NCBI GenBank assembly: GCA_965199815.1
Contig: CBDATE010000028.1
Coordinates: 539,573-603,572 of the forward strand
Direction: 5' to 3'
Length of the DNA: 64,000 bases
DNA from: Azotimanducus sp965199815
GTDB taxonomy: Bacteria > Pseudomonadota > Gammaproteobacteria > Pseudomonadales > Azotimanducaceae
This document shows positions 58,177-64,000 of this stretch, piece by piece (positions within the stretch are counted from its first letter, which is position 1; every line of letters begins with the position of its first letter). Below the pieces are notes generated by a model, which was not told the DNA's origin, did not search any database, and saw only the letters and a program-made list of their open reading frames with translations. The translations under genes and the position numbers were made by a program.

Positions 58177-58650
58177 GTGACCGATTCCGAAAACCCCTCC
58201 TTCGGCTTCACGCCGAAGTTGCCGTATCTGCTGTCTGCGCTGGTGCAGTGGATTCAGGACAACGGCTGTACGCCCATGCTGGTGGCACACGTCGATACGC
58301 CCGGTGTCATGGCACCGAAAGGTTATTCGCGGGACGGCATGATCACCTTCAACATTTCCGAGCATGCGGTGCAGCGTCTGGTGATAGACGAGTATGCGGT
58401 GGGTTTCGCGGCGCGATTCGCGGGCCGTCATTTCGATGTGTATCTGCCGCTCGAGTCGCTCGCTGCCCTGTTTGCGAGGGAGCATCCGAAGGCGAGCGCG
58501 GTGTCCCTCGTCGAGGCTGCGATGGAGGTCAAATTGATGCGCGAAACCTCAGCCTCGGCGGAGCAGCTGCCGGAAGATGCACAGGATACACACGACGCAC
58601 ACAGGCCTCTGCGGAAGCCGGGCAAGCCCAGGCTGAGACTGGTGGAGTAG
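58177..58650 (+). CDS. sspB: ClpXP adaptor / stringent starvation protein B
   Basis: 157 residues from the GTG at 58177, which best matches the family N-terminus; a GTG at 58135 overlapping sspA is an alternative. The folded part (KLPYLLSALVQWIQDNGCTPMLVAHVD, DGMITFNISEHAVQRLVIDEYAVGFAARFAG) binds ssrA tags. An acidic-polar linker leads to the C-terminal ClpX-binding tail GKPRLRLVE, equivalent to the XB motif. It delivers tagged proteins to ClpXP. Confidence 0.93.
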   Translation: MTDSENPSFGFTPKLPYLLSALVQWIQDNGCTPMLVAHVDTPGVMAPKGYSRDGMITFNISEHAVQRLVIDEYAVGFAARFAGRHFDVYLPLESLAALFAREHPKASAVSLVEAAMEVKLMRETSASAEQLPEDAQDTHDAHRPLRKPGKPRLRLVE

Positions 58651-58685
58651 GGGAGTAGGGCTGGTAGGGGTGTAGTAGCAGTGGG

Positions 58686-58715
58686 CTGGCATACCCGCAG
58701 GTTCGCGGGTGCCAG
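58686..58715. terminator. Stem-loop between convergent sspB and dolP-like genes
   Basis: CTGGC plus ACCCGC (58686-58698, two-base bulge) pairs with GCGGGT plus GCCAG (58705-58715) around a six-base loop. It lies in the 99-base gap between converging genes and could work in both directions. No T-run is present. Confidence 0.45.
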
Positions 58716-58749
58716 TTCGGCAAATCAATACCGGTTCGGGAACCCCGAT

Positions 58750-59340
58750 CTATGATCCCGAAGGCGCGGTGTCCGGGGCAACCTGAACATACTCGAAGAG
58801 CTTCACCACTCCCAGTACGCCGGGGGTCCCTGCCGCCAGGTCAGCCGCCTTCTGCCCCTCTGCTTCCCTGACGTTGCCCATCAGATACACCAGGTTATTG
58901 ACGGTTACCACCTTGATGCGAAGTCCGGACACATCCTCCGAGCTCAGCAGCCGTGTTTTCACCTTGGATGTTGTCAGACTGTCGTTGGTGCGTGCCAGAA
59001 AGGCCGGTTTGGCGCTCACCACAAGCTCGTTGTGAATACCGCGCACCTGCCGCACCTTGAGCACCGCCTGCTCGGCGAGCGTCTTGAGTTCATCGCTGGG
59101 CACTTCGCCAGCAAGCAGCACCCGCGCATCCACGCTCACCACCTTGATACGCGCCCCTCCCATATCCTCGTGTGCGTCTCTGATGAATTTCTGCGCGGTG
59201 CGTTCGATGTAGGCATCATCAATGATCTCGCCCGTTGTCCTGCCTTCCCCCGTGTAGGTGCCACAGCCCGCCAGCATCACGCACAGTGCAGCCGCAGCGA
59301 ATAATCCGGCGGTTTTCAAGATGAACGGAATCATTTTCAC
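58750..59340 (-). CDS. dolP: BON-domain lipoprotein (DolP/YraP-like)
   Basis: 196 residues from a GTG at 59340 that overlaps the yraN stop (GTGA); ATG 59334 is an alternative. The lipobox LAGC follows a hydrophobic signal. Two BON domains follow: ARIKVVSVDARVLLAGEVPSDELKTLAEQAVLKVRQVRGIHNEL and TSKVKTRLL...LRIKVVTVNNLVYLMGNVREAEGQKAADLA. DolP is an outer-membrane lipoprotein that binds anionic phospholipids and supports envelope integrity and BAM function. It is the last gene of lpoA-yraN-dolP. Confidence 0.9.
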   Translation of the reverse strand: MKMIPFILKTAGLFAAAALCVMLAGCGTYTGEGRTTGEIIDDAYIERTAQKFIRDAHEDMGGARIKVVSVDARVLLAGEVPSDELKTLAEQAVLKVRQVRGIHNELVVSAKPAFLARTNDSLTTSKVKTRLLSSEDVSGLRIKVVTVNNLVYLMGNVREAEGQKAADLAAGTPGVLGVVKLFEYVQVAPDTAPSGS

Positions 59341-59750
59341 GAGTGCCCCGACGACAGTTCAGTACTGAATGCATTTTCCACCCAATCGCAGGTCATGAGC
59401 AAGCCGCGACGTGATACACCAGCCACATCGAATCGCAGTGTGCAATGCGCGAACTGCGGATGCTTGCGCAAGAATCCATGTGCGCTGCGGATGATGCGTC
59501 GCTGCTTGTCGGGTGTGACCGAGTCCACGGCTCTCACGAAGTTCTCGCGGTGTCTGAAGCGCACTTCCATGATGACGATGAGTTCGCCGCGTTGCCCGAT
59601 GAGGTCGATTTCCCCGCCTTTCCAGCCATAGTTGCGCGCGAGTATGGCGAATCCGCGCCGCTTCATGCGCCGTTCGACAAAGCGTTCAGCACGATGCCCG
59701 ATGCGCATGCGCGCCGTCATCCGCGATCGCTCGCCGAGCAGCAGCTTCAT
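59337..59750 (-). CDS. yraN: YraN family (UPF0102) endonuclease-like protein
   Basis: 137 residues from the ATG at 59750, which overlaps the lpoA stop (ATGA). The restriction-endonuclease-like core is visible: GHRAERFVERRMKRRGFAILARNYGWKGGEIDLIGQRGELIVIMEVRFR, with the Glu-Asp-Glu residues of a PD-(D/E)xK nuclease, although the usual Lys of the ExK motif appears as Arg (EVRFR), a common YraN variant. The cellular role is unclear; links to recombination or competence have been proposed. Middle gene of lpoA-yraN-dolP. Confidence 0.93.
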   Translation of the reverse strand: MKLLLGERSRMTARMRIGHRAERFVERRMKRRGFAILARNYGWKGGEIDLIGQRGELIVIMEVRFRHRENFVRAVDSVTPDKQRRIIRSAHGFLRKHPQFAHCTLRFDVAGVSRRGLLMTCDWVENAFSTELSSGHS

Positions 59751-61603
59751 TCGTCGCGGACAAGCGCGGCTGGCGAAATCGGCGCGATACCCTTGGGCCC
59801 CACTTCGCTCCACAACAGTTCGCGTCTGATCTGATGGCCGCCAATACGCAGCAGTCCGGTGGCTCCGTCGAGCGCGTCAATCAGTGTGCGTTGTTGCGCT
59901 GTACGCAGCAGGTGAAAGCGATCAACCAGACGAAAGCAGTCCATGCCGACGGCGCGAAAAGTTTCCAGCGTCTGTGGTGCCTGTCCGAACGCCTGATGCA
60001 GCATCTCCCTGCTCCCTGAGTCGGCGACATTCCACGGCAGATCCAGAAAGCGCGTACCCGCAAAGACATCGTAATCTTCCGTGTGCAGTGCGCGCACCAA
60101 CCTGGAGGTGCCGTACACGGGGATATCTCCCGCATCGTGATAGCGCAGCGCAGGACGCAGGGCGGCGGCCAGGCTGCCATCAACAAACGCAACCACGGCA
60201 TCCACATCCTGCCGTCGGCGCGTCACGGTCTCGACTTCTCCCCTGAGGAGCCTGTGTATTTCCCGAATACGCGCTTCGGAACTGTCGGTCAGCAGCGACA
60301 GGCCCACTTCCTCGGTGATAGCGGCGACGCTGCTCAGGTGTACCGCACCTTTCAGGCTGTTCACACCAAGCGTCTGTTGCAGGGTTTCCAGAGCGCGTCG
60401 CGCCCAGCCACTGTCCGAGTAGTAGGCAAGCACCCTGATCGCCCCCTCAGCCCTGATGTGCTCCGCAAGCGCGCGTACTTCATCTTCTGTTGACAGCTGA
60501 AAAACGAATTGTCCGGCGCTCAGGGAAGCGGCATCCTGAAGGCGGTTCAGCGCAATCCAGCCCATCTCCGCTGGCAATACGGGTTGCAGTGCATCGAGCC
60601 TGTCTCGTGATACCGGCCCGACGACCACCTGCACCCGGTCCGCCACAAGCTGTGCGGACAGTCGATTGTAGTCGCCCGCCGAGTCGAGCTCATCGGCATC
60701 ATAGACCGTGAAGGTCACCTGCGAATCGGGTACCGCAGTGAACCAGGCGGCCGTGAAGCCTTCCAGAAATGCTTGCCCGAAGGCACCAAGCGATGCCGAC
60801 AGGGGCAGTATCAGACCCACCCGGATGGGCTGATTCGCGCTCTCCCGAATCAGTGCGAGCATACTGGGCAGGTGTTTCCGCTCAAGGATACCCGACTCAC
60901 CGTCAGGCCCCAGGCGTAACTGATGCCGCTGCTGCCCGAGACTGGTCGCACTCAGCAGTGTCGTGCGCAGTTCGCGCCAGGCGCGAAGCTCGCTGCTGAA
61001 CAGCGTCTCCGACCACAGATCTTCGCTGCCGGTTGTGTGCCAGGGCGGGATGGCGACCAGCGCCTTCCAGAAGAGGTCCAGCCATGCTTGCTCCGGTGCT
61101 GCCGAAGCCGATCGCATCAGCAGCTCGATGGCCTCTGGCGCGCGCTGCATGAGCACCAGAATATGCGCGTGGCTGAAGGTGACCCGCACCCTGTCTGGCG
61201 ACGATGTCTCGGAGTCAGCAGCCTCATCGATGATGTGCATGGCCGCATCGAATGATGCCTGCAACGCCAGGTATTCGGCAGTCAGGAGTTCGACACGCCG
61301 TTTCTGCTGTGCGGAGAGCCGCGAGGCGTTCAACTGGTTCAGCAGGCGTTCGCTTGCCGACAAGTCATCACCAAGCAGATAACCGCGCAATGCAGCGATG
61401 CGCAGTTCCGCAGTGTCTGTGCGGGGTGTCTGGGCAATGCGCGCTTCGATCTCACGCGGAGTCAGCCCTTCAATGACCCGAGGTGATGCCTCCGAGTCTG
61501 TCGCGTCTTGCCGCGGAGTCTGAATGGAGGTGCTTTCGCATCCCGAGATTGCGAGAATAGCCACCAGAAGCAGGCTGCGTGTGTTGTGCAGGACGATTGT
61601 CAT
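59747..61603 (-). CDS. lpoA: Penicillin-binding protein activator LpoA (LppC)
   Basis: 618 residues from the ATG at 61603. The signal peptide ends in ISGC, a lipobox. The N-terminal half is helical, TPR-like (ERLLNQLNASRLSAQQKRRVELLTAEYLAL). The C-terminal half is a periplasmic-binding-protein fold (IRVGLILPLSASLGAFGQAFLEGF, VQVVVGPVSRDRLDAL, IPVYGTSRL). LpoA is an outer-membrane lipoprotein that activates PBP1A in peptidoglycan synthesis. The frame continues upstream to 61864 across rsmI, but only this ATG precedes the lipobox signal. Its start codon overlaps the rsmI start codon on the other strand. Confidence 0.94.
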   Translation of the reverse strand: MTIVLHNTRSLLLVAILAISGCESTSIQTPRQDATDSEASPRVIEGLTPREIEARIAQTPRTDTAELRIAALRGYLLGDDLSASERLLNQLNASRLSAQQKRRVELLTAEYLALQASFDAAMHIIDEAADSETSSPDRVRVTFSHAHILVLMQRAPEAIELLMRSASAAPEQAWLDLFWKALVAIPPWHTTGSEDLWSETLFSSELRAWRELRTTLLSATSLGQQRHQLRLGPDGESGILERKHLPSMLALIRESANQPIRVGLILPLSASLGAFGQAFLEGFTAAWFTAVPDSQVTFTVYDADELDSAGDYNRLSAQLVADRVQVVVGPVSRDRLDALQPVLPAEMGWIALNRLQDAASLSAGQFVFQLSTEDEVRALAEHIRAEGAIRVLAYYSDSGWARRALETLQQTLGVNSLKGAVHLSSVAAITEEVGLSLLTDSSEARIREIHRLLRGEVETVTRRRQDVDAVVAFVDGSLAAALRPALRYHDAGDIPVYGTSRLVRALHTEDYDVFAGTRFLDLPWNVADSGSREMLHQAFGQAPQTLETFRAVGMDCFRLVDRFHLLRTAQQRTLIDALDGATGLLRIGGHQIRRELLWSEVGPKGIAPISPAALVRDE

Positions 61604-62438
61604 GAGTGATGGAGTATTGTATGTAGTGGCTACGCCGATCGGGCATCTGGAGGATATCACCCGTCGTGCAGTCGAGATTTTACGCCGAGTGGATCTGGTG
61701 GCTGCCGAGGACACGAGACATTCGCGCACATTACTCACCCACATCGGAGCCGCCCCCAAGCCGCTCGTCTCGTGCAATGAACACAACGAGTCGAGGCGCG
61801 TTCGAGAACTCCTGGCCAAACTCGAGGAAGGCGCGTCCATCGCGCTGGTCAGTGATGCAGGCACACCGCTGATTTCCGACCCCGGGTTCAGGCTGGTGCG
61901 CGCCGCGCACGAGGCCGGTCAGCGCGTGGTACCCATCCCGGGAGCGAGCGCTCTCATAGCGGCGCTTTCGGTGTGCCCGCTGGCGAGCGAGCGATTTGTT
62001 TTCGAAGGTTTCTTGCCGCACCGCACGGAGCGGCGGCGCAAACGATTGCGCGAACTCGATATGCTGGGGCTGGCGTTCGTGCTCTTCGAGGCACCTCACC
62101 GGTTGCTCGCCACACTTGACGACTTGCTTGCGGTGGTCGGGGACAGGCGCGTCATGCTGGCGAAAGAATTGACCAAGATGTACGAGGGTGTGCATGTCGG
62201 TACGCTGAATGAACTGCGCGCGCGATATGGACGGGATGAGGTCGTGCGCGGCGAGCTGGTGCTGGTGGTGGAGCGGTGCGAGTCGTCCGCGCGCGCTGGC
62301 GTGTCGCTTCGGACGGAGCAGCTCCTGCAGGTGCTGCTCGCTGAATTGCCCGCATCGCAGGCGGTGCGCCTGGCCGCGCAAGCGAGCGGCGAATCGCGCA
62401 GTGCACTGTACAGGCGAGCGCTCGAACTCGCCCGCTGA
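61602..62438 (+). CDS. rsmI: 16S rRNA (cytidine-1402-2'-O)-methyltransferase
   Basis: 278 residues from the ATG at 61602, with AGGA at 61590-61593. Tetrapyrrole-methylase-like fold: LYVVATPIGHLEDITRRAVEILRRVDLVAAEDTRHS, ALVSDAGTPLISDPGFRLV, VVPIPGASALIAALS and FEGFLPHRTERRRKRL are typical of RsmI. It uses SAM to methylate the ribose of C1402 in the decoding centre. An ATG at 61524 is in frame but has no family similarity before it. The gene is divergent from lpoA with overlapping start codons, so its promoter must lie within lpoA. Confidence 0.95.
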   Translation: MSDGVLYVVATPIGHLEDITRRAVEILRRVDLVAAEDTRHSRTLLTHIGAAPKPLVSCNEHNESRRVRELLAKLEEGASIALVSDAGTPLISDPGFRLVRAAHEAGQRVVPIPGASALIAALSVCPLASERFVFEGFLPHRTERRRKRLRELDMLGLAFVLFEAPHRLLATLDDLLAVVGDRRVMLAKELTKMYEGVHVGTLNELRARYGRDEVVRGELVLVVERCESSARAGVSLRTEQLLQVLLAELPASQAVRLAAQASGESRSALYRRALELAR

Positions 62439-62570
62439 GCAGATGGTGCTGGTCCAGACAGGTGTGAGACTATCGGAGCCTCGGCCCGGAGCCTCGCAAG
62501 GATTGCTCCGGAAATCGGCAGGCCCTCCTTAACTTCAGGAGCGCTGCACTCCGGATTTCCTCTGATGTCA

Positions 62571-62576
62571 TACAAT
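62571..62576 (+). promoter_or_regulatory. Candidate -10 of the second surface protein gene
   Basis: TACAAT, 33 bases before the ATG at 62610, in the same position and context as 40881-40886 upstream of the first surface protein gene. No -35 is recognised. Confidence 0.45.
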
Positions 62577-62609
62577 AACGGCATTCGTTTGTCGGATTGA
62601 GACACTCCA

Positions 62610-64000
62610 ATGTCGCGTACGCTTATCTCCACGCCGGTATCTATCAGGATCCCGGGCAAGGCCCTCGTGAAGAATATTTTGGTGCAGAGTATTTTGGTGA
62701 ACACAGGTTGCGCCAGACCTGTCGCGAAGCCTGTCACCACTATAGCCCCCCCCCCCCCCCCCCCCTCATCGGGCTTGGTCCGTCGGGGGCTCGCTCAGGG
62801 GCTGCTGCTGGCCATTCTGGTCATGGGATTCCTGCCGGGCACCGCTGCCGCGCAGAGCAGTATACGTAGCTTGAATATCGTTGGCGGTTTGGTATCCGAC
62901 GAGACCTATGGGTTCGGCGAAACAGTTCAAATTCAAGCCACATTCGACTCGTTCACTTCAATCACCGGTAGTCCGAGAATCCGCCTGACGATCGGCGACG
63001 AGACCCGCTATGCGGAATTCTCGGAGAATCTTTCTGTTCTCGCTTTCTTTGAGTACACGGTTCAGGCCGACGACCGTGACACGAACGGCATCAGCATCCC
63101 GGCCAACCCCTTCGATCTGAACGGCGGCACCATCAAGGAACGGTTTTTAGGTTTTAATCAAGATCTGACGTTTGCGGGGCTGTCAGATCAATCAGGGCAC
63201 AAGGTGGATGGCAGCAGGGGGGAGGGGACGGCTGGTGACGATGGGGAGACCCTGACCTACTCGCCAGCGCCGCGTGTGCTGGCCGTCGGCACCACCATTA
63301 CCCCGCTGACGGCGATGCCGGACGGCTTCAACATGGATGCCACCTTCACCTACGCGGTAACCGCCGGAACCCTGCCGCCGGGGCTCATGCTGAACACCTC
63401 CACCGGTGCCATCAGCGGCACCCCGACCGTGGCGAACGCGAGCACGGCCACCGTTACGATAACCGTTACAGCGGGCACGGGCATGGATCCGCCAACGGCA
63501 ACCCGCGCAATCGTCTTCCCGCCGGTGGAAGCCGGCACTCTGGTGTTCGACCCCGCCACGCTGACGGTGAATGAGGGTTCGACCGGCACCTACAGGGTGA
63601 AGCTTTCAACGCAGCCGAGCGCCAATGTGACGGTGGCGGTGACAGTGGCTGGCTCGTCGGATGTGAGCGTGGCCCCGGCATCGCTCACCTTCACGAACTC
63701 GAACTGGAGCACTGTGCAGACGGTGACAGTGACGGCGGCCGAGGACACCGATATGGTGGAAGACACAGCGACCCTGAATCACGCGGCATCGGGCGGGGGC
63801 TACGACTCGGTGACGGGCAGCGTGGTGGTGACGGTGGATGACGATGACGTGATTCCGACCTTGAGCATTGCGGTGGTGGAGAAGTCCGGTGTCGCCGAGA
63901 CGGCGGCTTTTATCTCCGTTAACGAAGAAGTGGGCACGTTTGAATTCACGGTCACCCTGTCCGCCGCCAGCACCGGCACGGTGACGGTAAGGTACGCCAC
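62610..64000 (+). CDS. Second modular surface protein with C20 tract near its start (3' end outside window)
   Basis: The frame from the ATG at 62610 is open to the window end (463 codons). The leader (RTLISTPVSIRIPGKALVKN) matches that of the gene at 40920. Pro codons from the C tract precede a signal segment (GLLLAILVMGFLPGTAAAQ). Then come a beta domain ending GLSDQSGHKVDG, a putative Ig module (YAVTAGTLPPGLMLNTSTGAISGTP), a PSANVTVAV...SLTFTNSNWST module and the start of a Calx-beta module. All have counterparts in the first protein. It is probably another autotransporter passenger; a barrel would lie beyond the window. Both start and tract are in frame as written. Confidence 0.85.
   Translation, partial: MSRTLISTPVSIRIPGKALVKNILVQSILVNTGCARPVAKPVTTIAPPPPPPSSGLVRRGLAQGLLLAILVMGFLPGTAAAQSSIRSLNIVGGLVSDETYGFGETVQIQATFDSFTSITGSPRIRLTIGDETRYAEFSENLSVLAFFEYTVQADDRDTNGISIPANPFDLNGGTIKERFLGFNQDLTFAGLSDQSGHKVDGSRGEGTAGDDGETLTYSPAPRVLAVGTTITPLTAMPDGFNMDATFTYAVTAGTLPPGLMLNTSTGAISGTPTVANASTATVTITVTAGTGMDPPTATRAIVFPPVEAGTLVFDPATLTVNEGSTGTYRVKLSTQPSANVTVAVTVAGSSDVSVAPASLTFTNSNWSTVQTVTVTAAEDTDMVEDTATLNHAASGGGYDSVTGSVVVTVDDDDVIPTLSIAVVEKSGVAETAAFISVNEEVGTFEFTVTLSAASTGTVTVRYA
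62746..62765 (+). repeat. Poly-C tract (20 C) inside the second surface protein gene
   Basis: Twenty cytosines lie at the same relative place as the C14 tract of the paralogue, between the start codon and the signal peptide. Both lengths leave the same remainder modulo three, and both genes are in frame. A change of one or two bases would break the frame; one alternative frame ends by 62869. Confidence 0.93.

Noticed and set aside
62439..62609. RNase P RNA gene, which follows rsmI in some gammaproteobacteria
   Set aside because: The 171 bases are too short and lack the conserved RNase P core; they hold the promoter region of the surface protein gene instead.
62597..62869. 90-codon ORF at the start of the second surface protein gene
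   Set aside because: It reads the same region in another frame; the frame from 62610 contains the signal peptide and beta domains and stays open to the window end.

Overview
The window looks like a chromosomal segment of a GC-rich, Gram-negative gammaproteobacterium. The evidence is the housekeeping gene order: lpoA-yraN-dolP next to rsmI, rplM-rpsI followed by petABC, sspA and sspB, rnfA after metG, and a DUF1249 gene beside tolC. TonB-dependent uptake, a GacA/UvrY-type regulator and giant multidomain autotransporters fit a marine or host-associated lifestyle, but that is inference and no genus can be named.

Layout. 1-6.8 kb: 3' part of rnfA, metG, an unrecognised protein with a sigma-70 region-4-like helix-turn-helix and an internal tandem duplication, tRNA-Met, an RsbW-like ATPase and amtB. 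6.9-27.5 kb: a block bounded by two inverted copies of a 145-bp element made of five consecutive hairpins. It holds a molybdenum hydroxylase pair with a TonB-dependent receptor, an AlbA_2/Schlafen-type ATPase, a photolyase, sulfate activation genes (cysD with a 210-residue N-terminal extension, DUF2061, cysNC), an acyl-CoA carboxylase pair with a divergent acyl-CoA dehydrogenase, a Baeyer-Villiger monooxygenase and tRNA-Glu. 27.5-40.7 kb: GPH-type transporter, DUF1249 protein, tolC, ilvE, argA-ilvD, then a coupled operon of MASE2 adenylate cyclase, hemE and a GacA-like regulator whose phosphoacceptor Asp is Glu, then an acyl-CoA synthetase with a small membrane protein.

40.9-52.4 kb: a giant modular surface protein gene (about 3,830 codons if whole) ending in an autotransporter beta-barrel. 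It carries a C14 homopolymer between its start codon and its signal peptide, and a one-base frameshift separates the passenger from the barrel. 52.5-62.4 kb: a hendecad-repeat coiled-coil membrane protein flanked by 30-bp direct repeats, then rplM-rpsI, petABC, sspA-sspB, and the dolP/yraN/lpoA cluster divergent from rsmI. 62.6-64.0 kb: the start of a second surface protein gene with the same promoter and leader sequence and a C20 tract, open to the window edge.

The most striking signals are three long poly-C tracts. Two sit at the same place in paralogous surface protein genes and one sits upstream of the cyclase operon, which suggests phase variation by slipped-strand mispairing. The second is the family of multi-hairpin intergenic repeats. 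Other oddities are the Asp-to-Glu GacA paralogue, the extended CysD, a helically phased 10-bp repeat, and divergent genes whose start codons overlap on opposite strands.
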